Origin: Arthrobacter sp. fls2-241-R2A-200
GTDB taxonomy: Bacteria; Actinomycetota; Actinomycetes; Actinomycetales; Micrococcaceae
DNA length: 64,000 bases
Assembly: GCF_030209745.1 (NCBI RefSeq)
Contig: NZ_JARVRJ010000001.1
Coordinates: 248,001-312,000 of the forward strand
Direction: 5' to 3'
In this document: in pieces, positions 37,554 to 46,209 of the stretch
Layout of the letters: every line of letters starts with the position of its first letter
Numbering within the stretch: the stretch's first letter is position 1
Position numbers and translations under genes: made by a program
Notes under the pieces: model-generated
Seen by the model: the letters and a program-made list of their open reading frames with translations, nothing else
Databases searched by the model: none
Told to the model about the DNA's origin: nothing

Positions 37554-38783
37554 ATGTACAAAAAAAGAGTCATTACGGCGATTGCGGCAGCTGCCACGCT
37601 CGGCATGCTGGTGACAGGTTGCGCTAATCAATCAGGCCCAAGCACATCGGACTCTTCTGGGGCAAGCAACAAGGTCAACATTCCCGCAATTTCCAAGGTC
37701 GACGTTCCTTCCGGAGCCGTTCTTCCCAAGGGTGATGGCAAGGCTACCTGCCCGTCCACCACCACGCTGGCCTATGGCGGTGCCGAGACCGGCCCCAACG
37801 CCCAGCTTGGTATCAACATCTTCAATGGCATCCAACTCGCCATCAACCAGCACAACCAGGCAAACCCGGGCTGCCAGGTGCAGTTCAAGAAGTTCGATAC
37901 TGAAGGCGATCCGAACAAGGCCACCGGCCCGGTGACCCAGATGGTTTCCGAGTCGGACATCGTCGGCGTCGTCGGCCTCCCGTTCTCCGGTGAGTCCAAG
38001 GCCACTGGCAACATCTTCGAGCAAAAGGGCCTCGTTCACATCACGCCGTCGGCTACCAACCCCGGCCTGACCAAGAACGGCTGGACCACCTTCTACCGCG
38101 CCCTCGGCAACGACGCCGTTCAGGGCCCGGCTGCAGCGAAGTTCCTGACGGACAAGCTGCAGGCAAAGAAGGTTTACCTCGTCCAGGATGACTCCGACTA
38201 CGGAATCGGCCTCGGTACCCAGACGTCCCAGGCACTTGGCGGAGCACTCGCTGGTTCCGACAAGGTCATCACCGGCCAGAAGGACTTCTCGGCAGTGATC
38301 TCCAAGATCATGAACACCAAGGCGGACACCGTTTACTACGCCGGTTACTACGCTGAAGGTGCCCCGTTCGACCAGCAGCTCGTTGCCAAGGGCTTCACGG
38401 GATCGTTCGTCGGCCCTGATGGCGTGAAGGATGACCAGTTCATCAAGCAGGCAGGGGACGCCTCGTCCAACGCCTACTTCACTTGCCCCTGCATCCCCGG
38501 TGAGCTCATCCCCGACTTTGCTTCGGCATACAAGGCAATCGCCAACGCTGATCCCGGAACGTACTCAATCGAAGGATACGACGCCGCAACCGTCCTCCTT
38601 TCCGGTATCGACAAGGGCAAGCAGACCAGGGCGGACCTCCTGTCATGGGTCAAGTCCTACGACGCAGACGGCCTGTCCAAGCACTACAAGTGGGACAGCA
38701 CCGGCGAGCTGGCAACGCCTGATGTTTACGGTTACAAGGTTGAGAACGGCAAGATCGTTCCCATCGGCGTCATCGGTAAGTAA
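37554..38783 (+). CDS. Branched-chain amino acid ABC transporter, binding lipoprotein
   Basis: 409 aa periplasmic-binding-type lipoprotein (LivJ/LivK family). A signal peptide with lipobox (GMLVTGC) puts the lipidated Cys near residue 23. The mature part has GPNAQLGINIFNGIQLAINQHN, DIVGVVGLPFSGESKATGNI and YLVQDDSDYGIG, typical of type I solute-binding proteins. GGAGG is well spaced before the ATG. A strong hairpin after the stop separates it from the permeases, which favours binding-protein excess. Confidence 0.93.
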   Translation: MYKKRVITAIAAAATLGMLVTGCANQSGPSTSDSSGASNKVNIPAISKVDVPSGAVLPKGDGKATCPSTTTLAYGGAETGPNAQLGINIFNGIQLAINQHNQANPGCQVQFKKFDTEGDPNKATGPVTQMVSESDIVGVVGLPFSGESKATGNIFEQKGLVHITPSATNPGLTKNGWTTFYRALGNDAVQGPAAAKFLTDKLQAKKVYLVQDDSDYGIGLGTQTSQALGGALAGSDKVITGQKDFSAVISKIMNTKADTVYYAGYYAEGAPFDQQLVAKGFTGSFVGPDGVKDDQFIKQAGDASSNAYFTCPCIPGELIPDFASAYKAIANADPGTYSIEGYDAATVLLSGIDKGKQTRADLLSWVKSYDADGLSKHYKWDSTGELATPDVYGYKVENGKIVPIGVIGK

Positions 38784-38801
38784 TAGTCGACAGCACATGT
38801 G

Positions 38802-38845
38802 AATGCTGGGGGTAGGCATTTATGCAAACCCCCAGCATTTCTCTT
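38802..38845 (+). terminator. Terminator or attenuator between binding protein and permease genes
   Basis: Hairpin with arms AATGCTGGGGGT (38802-38813) and ACCCCCAGCATT (near 38828-38839), then TCTCTT. It lies inside the liv operon and probably allows partial readthrough. Confidence 0.75.
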
Positions 38846-38865
38846 GACCGCATCAGGAAGCATCC

Positions 38866-39885
38866 ATGATCACTGAAGTTATCCCTAGTTTGATCAGAAC
38901 CGTCAGTACCGATGACACGTGGATTACATTCGACGTGAATTCGCTGGCCCAGAACTTTTGGAGTTCCACTTTTGATGGATTGACCTTCGGGGCAATCTAC
39001 GCGCTGGTGGCGCTCGGTTATACGCTCGTTTATGGCGTGCTCAACCTCATCAACTTTGCCCACTCCGAAGTTTTCATCACTGGATGTTACGGAGTGTTTT
39101 TCACCCTGAGTGCCCTCAACTTCGGCCCGTCGGCTCCGAAGCTCGCTTTTTGGGCCATTGTAGGGAACCTCGTACTCGCCTTGGTTGTTGCCATCGTGGC
39201 TTCCGCGCTCATGGCGGTCATTGTGGAGCGGGTCGCCTATAAACCCCTGCGACAACGCAAGGCTCCACGCTTGGCATTCCTGATTACCGCCATCGGTGTC
39301 TCCTTCGCCATCCAGTACACGATCTACTGGTGGCGTGGTCCCAGCCCCGAAGCTGCGCTGACCATGTTCCGCCCGACGCCTCTGTTCGATGTCTTCGGAA
39401 CCATCATCGATTCCCAGCAGGTTGTCATCATCGTGGCAGCAGTAATCCTCATGGTTGCCACGGACCAATTCATCCGGCGTTCCCGGACAGGTCGCGGTAT
39501 CCGAGCCGTGGCGCAGGACCCGGATACGGCCACCTTGATGGGCGTCAACAAGGAAAAGATCATTGTGACCACGTTCATCATCGGTGGAGTCCTCGCCGGC
39601 GCAGCCGCCTTGTTCTACGTCATGAAGATCCCTTCCGGTGTCCAGTACAGCGGTGGCTTCATTCTGGGCGTCAAGGCATTCGCGGCAGCTGTCCTCGGTG
39701 GCATCGGCAACGTTCGCGGTGCATTGCTCGGCGGCCTGCTGATCGGCCTGATCGGCAACTACGGCCAGGTTCTCCTGGGCAGCTCACAATGGACTGACGT
39801 TGTTGCCTTCGTTGTCCTGGTTTTGGTATTGATTGTGCGGCCTGAAGGTATCTTGGGCAGCTCGCTAGGAAAGAGCAAAGCATGA
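38866..39885 (+). CDS. livH: Branched-chain amino acid ABC transporter permease LivH
   Basis: 339 aa permease with about eight helices. Family blocks: STFDGLTFGAIYALVALGYT, GVLNLINFAHSEVFITG, the EAA-type loop GRGIRAVAQDPDTATLMGV and AFAAAVLGGIGNVRGALLGG. The stop overlaps livM by 4 bases. It works with LivM, LivG and LivF. Confidence 0.95.
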   Translation: MITEVIPSLIRTVSTDDTWITFDVNSLAQNFWSSTFDGLTFGAIYALVALGYTLVYGVLNLINFAHSEVFITGCYGVFFTLSALNFGPSAPKLAFWAIVGNLVLALVVAIVASALMAVIVERVAYKPLRQRKAPRLAFLITAIGVSFAIQYTIYWWRGPSPEAALTMFRPTPLFDVFGTIIDSQQVVIIVAAVILMVATDQFIRRSRTGRGIRAVAQDPDTATLMGVNKEKIIVTTFIIGGVLAGAAALFYVMKIPSGVQYSGGFILGVKAFAAAVLGGIGNVRGALLGGLLIGLIGNYGQVLLGSSQWTDVVAFVVLVLVLIVRPEGILGSSLGKSKA

Positions 39886-41084
39886 GCACTACAGAAGGAC
39901 CTACCCTCATTCCGGACGATGCTGCTGCTCAGGCCATGATGGACCGGGAAGCCAAGATGAAGCCTCGAAAGGGGTGGTTTCCGGGGCTTGGCGAGAAGTG
40001 GAATACCCTCTCCCGCCAAAAGCAATGGTTGATCCTCATTGTGGTGGTGGTGATTGCCTACCTGCTTCCCATCCTCAACCCGCCGTTGATCACCACCGAG
40101 CCCGGCAATAACTGGCAGATCGCCCTGGCGCAGATGTCTGTTTATGCCTTGGTGGCGGTAGGCCTGAATGTCGTCGTGGGTTATGCGGGCCTCTTGGACC
40201 TCGGGTACGTGGCGTTCTTCGCCGTCGGTTCCTATACCGCAGCGATGTTCACCAGTCCGGACTCGCCCTATGTGCACATTCCGTACCTGTGGACGCTGCC
40301 GTTGGCGATGGCCATCACCATGTTCTTCGGGGTCATGCTGGGTGTGCCTACACTACGATTGCGCGGTGACTATCTGGCAATCGTGACTCTTGGCTTCGGT
40401 GAGATTGTGCGAATCCTGGCCACGATCATCCCGGCCATGAAAGGCCAAGTGGGTTTCCAGAACGTGGGTCACCCGCCGGGAACGGACTCAGGCGGGCAGC
40501 CCATCTTCCTGAACTCCAACGGAACTCCCTGGTATTGGCTGACGCTGACCATCATCATCCTCGTTCTCCTGGCCGCCGGAAACCTGGAACGCAGCCGGGT
40601 TGGACGGGCCTGGATTGCCATCCGCGAGGACGAGGACGCGGCCGAAATCATGGGCGTTCCCACCTTCAAGTACAAGGTGTGGGCGTTCGCCATTGGAGCC
40701 TCGGTCGGCGGCCTCTCCGGGGCCTTGTTCGCAGGCCAGGTGGGGTTCGTGAACAATCAGAAGTTTGATATCGCAACCTCCATCCTGTTCCTCGCTGCCG
40801 TGGTCATGGGAGGCACCGGCAACAAGGTAGGCGCCATCCTGGGCGGTTCCTTGGTGGCGTACATTCCGCTCAGGTTCACCGCAATTGCCGAATTCAAATA
40901 CCTCATCTTCGGCGCCGCACTGGTGCTCATCATGATCTTCCGCCCGGGTGGCATCTTGCCGGCACGTCAGAGCTTGCTCGCGTACGGGCGGATCGCGTAC
41001 AACAAAGTCAAAGCCTTGGCCATGAAGAAGCCGGGTACCGGGCAGTTGACTACAAGCACAGGAAAGGGGGCCGGCGATGAGTGA
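39882..41084 (+). CDS. livM: Branched-chain amino acid ABC transporter permease LivM
   Basis: 400 aa permease. A ~45-residue cytosolic N-terminus is followed by about nine helices. VVVGYAGLLDLGYVAFFAVGSYT, GVPTLRLRGDYLAIVTLGFGEI and AWIAIREDEDAAEIMGV are LivM signatures. It overlaps livG by 8 bases. The N-terminal extension before the first helix is longer than usual. Confidence 0.95.
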   Translation: MSTTEGPTLIPDDAAAQAMMDREAKMKPRKGWFPGLGEKWNTLSRQKQWLILIVVVVIAYLLPILNPPLITTEPGNNWQIALAQMSVYALVAVGLNVVVGYAGLLDLGYVAFFAVGSYTAAMFTSPDSPYVHIPYLWTLPLAMAITMFFGVMLGVPTLRLRGDYLAIVTLGFGEIVRILATIIPAMKGQVGFQNVGHPPGTDSGGQPIFLNSNGTPWYWLTLTIIILVLLAAGNLERSRVGRAWIAIREDEDAAEIMGVPTFKYKVWAFAIGASVGGLSGALFAGQVGFVNNQKFDIATSILFLAAVVMGGTGNKVGAILGGSLVAYIPLRFTAIAEFKYLIFGAALVLIMIFRPGGILPARQSLLAYGRIAYNKVKALAMKKPGTGQLTTSTGKGAGDE

Positions 41085-41964
41085 GGCAATTGAACCGGAC
41101 ATCGACGTCGAGGCCCTTAAGGAACAAGGTGTCGATCTCGAAGTTGCTGAGAAGGTTGCTCCGGAGCGCGAAATTGCAGTCAGCGTGGGCGATGCCCTGG
41201 TGCAGGTCCAGAACCTCACCATCAAGTTCGGCGGACTCACTGCGTTGGATAACGTGTCCTTCGATATCAACCGTGGCGAGATCCTGGGCCTGATTGGACC
41301 GAACGGCGCAGGCAAAACCACCTGCTTCAACGCGATGACCGGTGTGTACAAACCGACCTCCGGGAAGGTGCTGCTGGAGGGGCGGGCCCTCAACGGCTTG
41401 GCCCAACACAAGATCACCCGGCGCGGGCTTGCGAGGACATTCCAGAACATCCGCCTCTTCGGTGAGATGACGGCTCTGGAGAATGTGGTGGTGGGCTTGG
41501 ACGCCCGGCACAGGACCAGCGTCGGTGGGGCCCTGCTGCGTTTGCCCACGCACACGCGGGAGGAAAAGTCCGCCGTCGAGCGTGGCATGGCCCTCTTGGA
41601 GTTCGTCGGCATCGCTGATCACGCGCATTTCCTGTCCCGCCACCTGCCTTATGGTTACCAGCGGCGCTTGGAGATTGCCCGGGCGCTCGCTACGGACCCT
41701 AAGGTTCTCTGCTTGGACGAGCCTGCTGCCGGCTTTAACCCGGCGGAAAAAGAAGAACTGATGGCGCTCATCCGCACCATTAGGGATGACGGCTACACCG
41801 TGCTCCTCATTGAGCACGACATGAAGCTTGTCATGGGAGTCACTGACCGGATCGTTGTGCTTGAGTTTGGCAAAAAAATCGCCGACGCCGAGCCCAAGGT
41901 GATTCGCGATGATCCCAAAGTTATTTCCGCCTATCTCGGGGAGCCTGAAGATGACGTTGCTTGA
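41077..41964 (+). CDS. livG: Branched-chain amino acid ABC transporter ATPase LivG
   Basis: 295 aa ATPase. The N-terminal ~38 acidic residues precede the ABC domain. Walker A is GPNGAGKTTCFNAMTG, the Q-loop region is ARTFQNIRLFGEMTALENV, the signature is the degenerate LPYGYQRRLEIARAL, Walker B is VLCLDEPAAGFNP, and the H-loop is IEHDM. The stop lies 14 bases inside livF. Confidence 0.95.
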   Translation: MSEAIEPDIDVEALKEQGVDLEVAEKVAPEREIAVSVGDALVQVQNLTIKFGGLTALDNVSFDINRGEILGLIGPNGAGKTTCFNAMTGVYKPTSGKVLLEGRALNGLAQHKITRRGLARTFQNIRLFGEMTALENVVVGLDARHRTSVGGALLRLPTHTREEKSAVERGMALLEFVGIADHAHFLSRHLPYGYQRRLEIARALATDPKVLCLDEPAAGFNPAEKEELMALIRTIRDDGYTVLLIEHDMKLVMGVTDRIVVLEFGKKIADAEPKVIRDDPKVISAYLGEPEDDVA

Positions 41965-42664
41965 GCTCAAGAACGTTTCCGTCCACTACGGCCGGATTCA
42001 AGCCATTCATGACATGTCCTTCAAAGTCGATGAAGGGGAAATTGTTTCGCTGATTGGCGCAAATGGTGCTGGGAAGACCACCACCATGAGGACTGTTTCC
42101 GGGCTTTTGAACCCGTCGTCCGGATCGATCACGTTTGCGGGGCAGGACATAACGCGAATGAAGGCCCATATCCGGGTGATTCGCGGGATATCGCAGGCAC
42201 CGGAAGGCCGGGGCATCTTCCCGGGGATGACCGTCATGGAGAACTTGGACATGGGTTCCTACGGTAGGAAAGACAGGTCCGTGGTCGCCAATGACCTTGA
42301 GCGGGTGTTCGACCTGTTTCCTCGCCTTAAAGAGCGCGCCAAGCAGTTCGGCGGAACCATGAGTGGTGGCGAGCAGCAGATGTTGGCGATCGGGCGGGCC
42401 TTGATGTCTAATCCGAAGTTGCTGTTGCTCGATGAGCCTTCCATGGGGCTGGCTCCGCAGTTCATCCGGCAGATCTTCAAGATCATCACCGAGATCAACA
42501 AACAAGGAACAACCGTTCTCCTCGTCGAACAGAACGCGAACCAGGCCTTGGCCCGCGCACACCGGGCCTTCGTCCTGGAGACGGGGGAGATTACGCATAG
42601 CGGCACCGGAAAGGACTTGCTGGCCAATCCGGCCATCAAGGAGGCCTATCTCGGCGTTGGGTAG
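41951..42664 (+). CDS. livF: Branched-chain amino acid ABC transporter ATPase LivF
   Basis: 237 aa ATPase. Walker A GANGAGKTTTMRTVSG, the LivF-type APEGRGIFPGMTVMENL, signature MSGGEQQMLAIGRALM, and Walker B LLLDEPSMGLAPQ. The ATG at 41951 begins the family sequence MTLLELKNVSVHYG; an earlier in-frame start at 41909 is inside livG and not family-like. A hairpin follows the stop. Confidence 0.95.
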   Translation: MTLLELKNVSVHYGRIQAIHDMSFKVDEGEIVSLIGANGAGKTTTMRTVSGLLNPSSGSITFAGQDITRMKAHIRVIRGISQAPEGRGIFPGMTVMENLDMGSYGRKDRSVVANDLERVFDLFPRLKERAKQFGGTMSGGEQQMLAIGRALMSNPKLLLLDEPSMGLAPQFIRQIFKIITEINKQGTTVLLVEQNANQALARAHRAFVLETGEITHSGTGKDLLANPAIKEAYLGVG

Positions 42665-42668
42665 TTCC

Positions 42669-42700
42669 CGGCGGCGCCCGTTCCTGGACGGGTGCCGCCG
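42669..42700 (+). terminator. Hairpin after livF
   Basis: Arms CGGCGGC-g-CCCGT and ACGGG-t-GCCGCCG with loop TCCTGG, 5 bases past the livF stop. The tail has only short T stretches. Confidence 0.65.
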
Positions 42701-42839
42701 TCGTCGGTTGTTGGGTCCGCCGCTAGTTTTAGGGTCACAGTTGCGTTTCTTCCTGTGAACAAGGGAACTAACCCAACGGGGCAGCCGTGGTAATTGGTAC
42801 CGTGAATTATCACTCAGCCCTTTCAGGAGGACATCCCCC

Positions 42840-43751
42840 ATGGCACTAGGCGGCAACCCCATCTTCAACGGAAAGAACTTCCGTCGAGCCACGCAGGCCC
42901 CGCCTGTTTCGCAAAATCCCTACGGCCAGCCGTTCAACCAAGGTCCTGGCCGGGTCCAGGGACAGGTCATGGACGGCCAGGCGGCTTGGTCCGCCCAGCA
43001 GCAGAACATGACCAACGAACAGCTCCAACACCTCTACAACCAGCCATCAGCCAGCCCCGCGGACACGGGGCGCATGACGTTTGACGACGTTATCATGAAG
43101 ACCGTTGCCTGCCTTGTGGCATTGGTGGTTGGCGCCGGGATCACGCTCTTCGTTGCCCCGGGCCTGTCCAGCGGACTCATGATTCTGGGTGCTTTGGGCG
43201 GATTCGTGCTGGCATTGGTCAACACCTTCAAGAAGCAGCCATCACCGGCGCTGATCCTGGCTTATGCCGGACTCGAGGGCCTGTTCCTTGGTGGTCTCAC
43301 GCGCGTTTTGGACAACATGTACCCGGGTGTCGGAATGCAGGCCGTCATTGGGACTTTGGCAGTTTTTGCCGTGACGCTGGTGCTTTTCAGGAGCGGCAAG
43401 GTCCGCGCCACGCCTAAGATGGTCCGCTTCTTCATGATCGCCACCATCGGCTACGCAGTGTTTGCCGTCATCAACCTGGTCATGATGTGGACCGGCGCCG
43501 TCCAGGAACCCTTCGGTCTCAGGAGCAGCATCCACATTGCCGGGATTCCGCTGGGCGTCTTCATCGGCATCCTGGCCATCGGGCTAGCTGCGTTCTCGCT
43601 GATCATGGACTTCACCAACATTGAGCACGGCGTCCGTGCCGGTGCGCCTGAGCGTTATTCGTGGACCGCCGCGTTCGGCCTGACTGTGACCCTGGTGTGG
43701 CTCTACGTTGAGATCATCCGCCTGCTCGCGATCCTGCGGGGCGACGACTAG
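42840..43751 (+). CDS. Bax inhibitor-1/YccA family membrane protein
   Basis: 303 aa. Residues 1-75 are a Gln/Asn/Pro-rich cytosolic tail. About seven helices follow, with the family core NTFKKQPSPALILAYAGLEG, FLGGLTRVLDNMYPG and the C-terminal IEHGVRAGAPERYSWTAAFG. Bacterial members act as pH-gated Ca2+ leak channels or protease modulators; the role here is unknown. AGGAGG precedes the ATG. Its stop overlaps the stop of the convergent thiolase by 4 bases. Confidence 0.9.
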   Translation: MALGGNPIFNGKNFRRATQAPPVSQNPYGQPFNQGPGRVQGQVMDGQAAWSAQQQNMTNEQLQHLYNQPSASPADTGRMTFDDVIMKTVACLVALVVGAGITLFVAPGLSSGLMILGALGGFVLALVNTFKKQPSPALILAYAGLEGLFLGGLTRVLDNMYPGVGMQAVIGTLAVFAVTLVLFRSGKVRATPKMVRFFMIATIGYAVFAVINLVMMWTGAVQEPFGLRSSIHIAGIPLGVFIGILAIGLAAFSLIMDFTNIEHGVRAGAPERYSWTAAFGLTVTLVWLYVEIIRLLAILRGDD

Positions 43752-44986
43752 CTCAAGCGCTCCAAAACCACGGCCATCCCTTGGCCGCCCCCGACGCACA
43801 GCGTCGCCAGGCCAAGGGTGGCATCGCGCTCCTTCAACCCGTTCAGGAGCGTGGTGGTCATCCTCGCTCCGGTCATACCGAACGGGTGCCCGAGCGCGAT
43901 CGCGCCGCCGTGGACGTTGAGTTTGCCTGGATCGATGCTGAGCTCGCGGGCACTGGCGATCACTTGCACCGCGAAGGCTTCGTTGAGTTCCACGAGGTCG
44001 ATGTCATCCGTGGTCAGGCCAGCCAATTCCAGCGCCCTCCGCGATGCCTCCACCGGGCCCATGCCCATCAGTTCGGGGGAGAGGGCGCTAACACCCGTGG
44101 AGACCACCCGGGCCAAGGGTTGCAATCCCAGTTCGCGCGCCCGGGAGTGGCTCATGACAACTATTGCTGCAGCGCCGTCGTTCAGGGGACACGCGTTGCC
44201 GGCAGTAACCGTGCCTTCGGCACGAAATACTGGCTGGAGCGCGGACACAGCGTCCATGGTGACTCCTGGCCTGGGGGAGTCATCGCGGTCCACCACGGAC
44301 CCGTCCTTCCGCGTATAGGGAGTGATCTCCCGGGAATAGAACCCGGATGCGATAGCCGTCTCCGCCCGGTTCTGGCTTAGAACGCCCCACTCGTCCTGTT
44401 CCATTCGCCCGATTCCATAAGTGGTGGCGACGTTTTCCGCCGTTTGCCCCATGGAGATGTAGATGTCGGGGAGCCGGCCACCCAGCCGGGGATCGGTCCA
44501 CGGAGTATTCGACGCCGTTCGGGCGGCAGTGCGTTGGGCCGCGGCGGCAAAGCGGGGATTGTGAGTTGAGGTATCTGTCTCACCGGCGCCCACCCAGTTC
44601 TGGTACTTGGACACGCTTTCCACTCCGGCGGCGATGACGGCGTTGGCCTCTCCTGATCGGATCGCGTGGAAGGCCATCCGCAGGGCCTGGAGGCTCGACG
44701 CGCAAAAACGGTTGACAGTCGCTGCCGGAACACGGTCCAGTCCGGCCAGCACGGCAACTACCCGCGCCATGTTGGAGCCGGCCTCCCCGCTCGGTTCCGC
44801 ACAGCCCAGCAGAAGATCATCCAGCCCTTGGCCATCCCCGTTGCCGGGCTCGAACGCAGGAATTTTTGCCAATGCTGCCTCCACCATGGCAGTGGCGAGA
44901 TCATCCGGACGCTCATCCTTCAGGGCACCTTTGAAGGCTCGGCCAATGGGACTTCTGGCGGTAGAAACAATGACAGCCTCAGTCAT
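43748..44986 (-). CDS. Acetyl-CoA C-acyltransferase (thiolase)
   Basis: 412 aa thiolase, either degradative or acetoacetyl-CoA-forming. It shows the acyl-accepting Cys in RFCASSLQALRMA, the NEAFAVQVIA block, GGAIALGHPFGMTGARM with the catalytic His, and LCVGGGQGMAVV with the second Cys. The N-terminus EAVIVSTARSPIGRAFKGAL is typical. TATGCT ends 6 nt before the ATG on the minus strand, suggesting a leaderless mRNA. It stands alone, so the pathway is unclear. Confidence 0.92.
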   Translation of the reverse strand: MTEAVIVSTARSPIGRAFKGALKDERPDDLATAMVEAALAKIPAFEPGNGDGQGLDDLLLGCAEPSGEAGSNMARVVAVLAGLDRVPAATVNRFCASSLQALRMAFHAIRSGEANAVIAAGVESVSKYQNWVGAGETDTSTHNPRFAAAAQRTAARTASNTPWTDPRLGGRLPDIYISMGQTAENVATTYGIGRMEQDEWGVLSQNRAETAIASGFYSREITPYTRKDGSVVDRDDSPRPGVTMDAVSALQPVFRAEGTVTAGNACPLNDGAAAIVVMSHSRARELGLQPLARVVSTGVSALSPELMGMGPVEASRRALELAGLTTDDIDLVELNEAFAVQVIASARELSIDPGKLNVHGGAIALGHPFGMTGARMTTTLLNGLKERDATLGLATLCVGGGQGMAVVLERLS

Positions 44987-45045
44987 GGCCCCAGCATACG
45001 CCCGGCCACGGCAACCAGACTCCCGTGGCCTGTCCGGTCAATGCT

Positions 45046-46209
45046 TTACGCGAGCCGGCGTGCTCCTGCTGCGGGCGTAACAGTAAAGACATCCGGTGCG
45101 GTGAAGGCCGCCTGGGCAAAGGCATGTACGACGGCGTCACGCACCTGTTGCTCCTGGGCCACTGGAGTCAACGCGATCGCCGAGCCGCCGAAACCACCTC
45201 CGGTCATGCGGGCCCCAATGGCACCGCTCGCTCGCGCAGTTTCAACAGCGAGGTCGAGCTCGGGGCAGGAGATCTCGAAGTCGTCACGCATGGAGGCATG
45301 GCTCGCGTCCAATAACCTGCCGATGTGGGCCGGACCCTGGCGGGCCAGAACGTCCACGGTTTGGAGGACACGATCGTTTTCCGTGACCACATGCCGGACC
45401 CGTCGCAACGTGGTGTCGTCCAGGAGCGTCGCGGCTTCAACCAAATCAGCCACGCCGACGTCGCGCAGGGCTTTGACGCCTAATGTCTTGGCACCCAATT
45501 CGCAGGAAGCGCGGCGCGAGGCGTAGCCGCCGTCGGCGTGGGAGTGTGAGACCTTGGTGTCGATGACCAGCAGGACCAGGCCCGACGCTTCGGCGTCGAA
45601 CGGGACGAGGTCCACGTGCTGGTCGCGGCAGTCCAAGAAGACGGCCCGCCCTTTCGCGCCTCGGAGGGAGGCCGACTGGTCCATGATTCCGGTGGGTGCG
45701 CCGACGAAGGCATTCTCGGCCCGTTGGGTAGCCAGCACCAATTCCTCCGCGGCCAAACCCGCGCCGGTGAGCTCGTTCAGTGCAGTAATAACGGCGCACT
45801 CGATCGCGTGGGAGGAGGACAGCCCGGCCCCGAGAGGCACGTCTGAGTCGAGAAGGAGGTCGAATCCGGGTACCTGCACGCCGCGTTCTTTCAGGGCCCA
45901 AGCAACCCCCAGTGGGTACCGCGACCAGCCACGGCCGGACCCGGGCTCCAGCCCTGCGAGATCGTCCTGAACCAGGCCATGGCCACCGAAGGTGGAAAGA
46001 AGGCGCACAGTGGAATCGCTGCGCAGCCGCAAAGCCACTTTTGCGGTCTTGTCGATCGCGAAAGGCAGCACGAATCCCTCGTTGTAATCGGTGTGCTCAC
46101 CGATCAGGTTCACCCGTCCTGGTGCCTGCCAGACGCCGTCGGGAGTTGCGCCGAACGTCTCCTCGAAGCGGGAGGCGAGCATGCCGGTGCTGGAATCGGT
46201 GGTCCTCAT
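45046..46209 (-). CDS. galK: Galactokinase
   Basis: 387 aa GHMP kinase that phosphorylates galactose to galactose-1-phosphate. Galactokinase signature GRVNLIGEHTDYNEGFVLPF, ATP loop VPLGAGLSSSHAIECAV (His in place of the usual Ala, common in actinobacteria), and GARMTGGGFGGSAIAL. The ATG overlaps the galT stop by 4 bases. It is second in the galTK operon. Confidence 0.95.
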   Translation of the reverse strand: MRTTDSSTGMLASRFEETFGATPDGVWQAPGRVNLIGEHTDYNEGFVLPFAIDKTAKVALRLRSDSTVRLLSTFGGHGLVQDDLAGLEPGSGRGWSRYPLGVAWALKERGVQVPGFDLLLDSDVPLGAGLSSSHAIECAVITALNELTGAGLAAEELVLATQRAENAFVGAPTGIMDQSASLRGAKGRAVFLDCRDQHVDLVPFDAEASGLVLLVIDTKVSHSHADGGYASRRASCELGAKTLGVKALRDVGVADLVEAATLLDDTTLRRVRHVVTENDRVLQTVDVLARQGPAHIGRLLDASHASMRDDFEISCPELDLAVETARASGAIGARMTGGGFGGSAIALTPVAQEQQVRDAVVHAFAQAAFTAPDVFTVTPAAGARRLA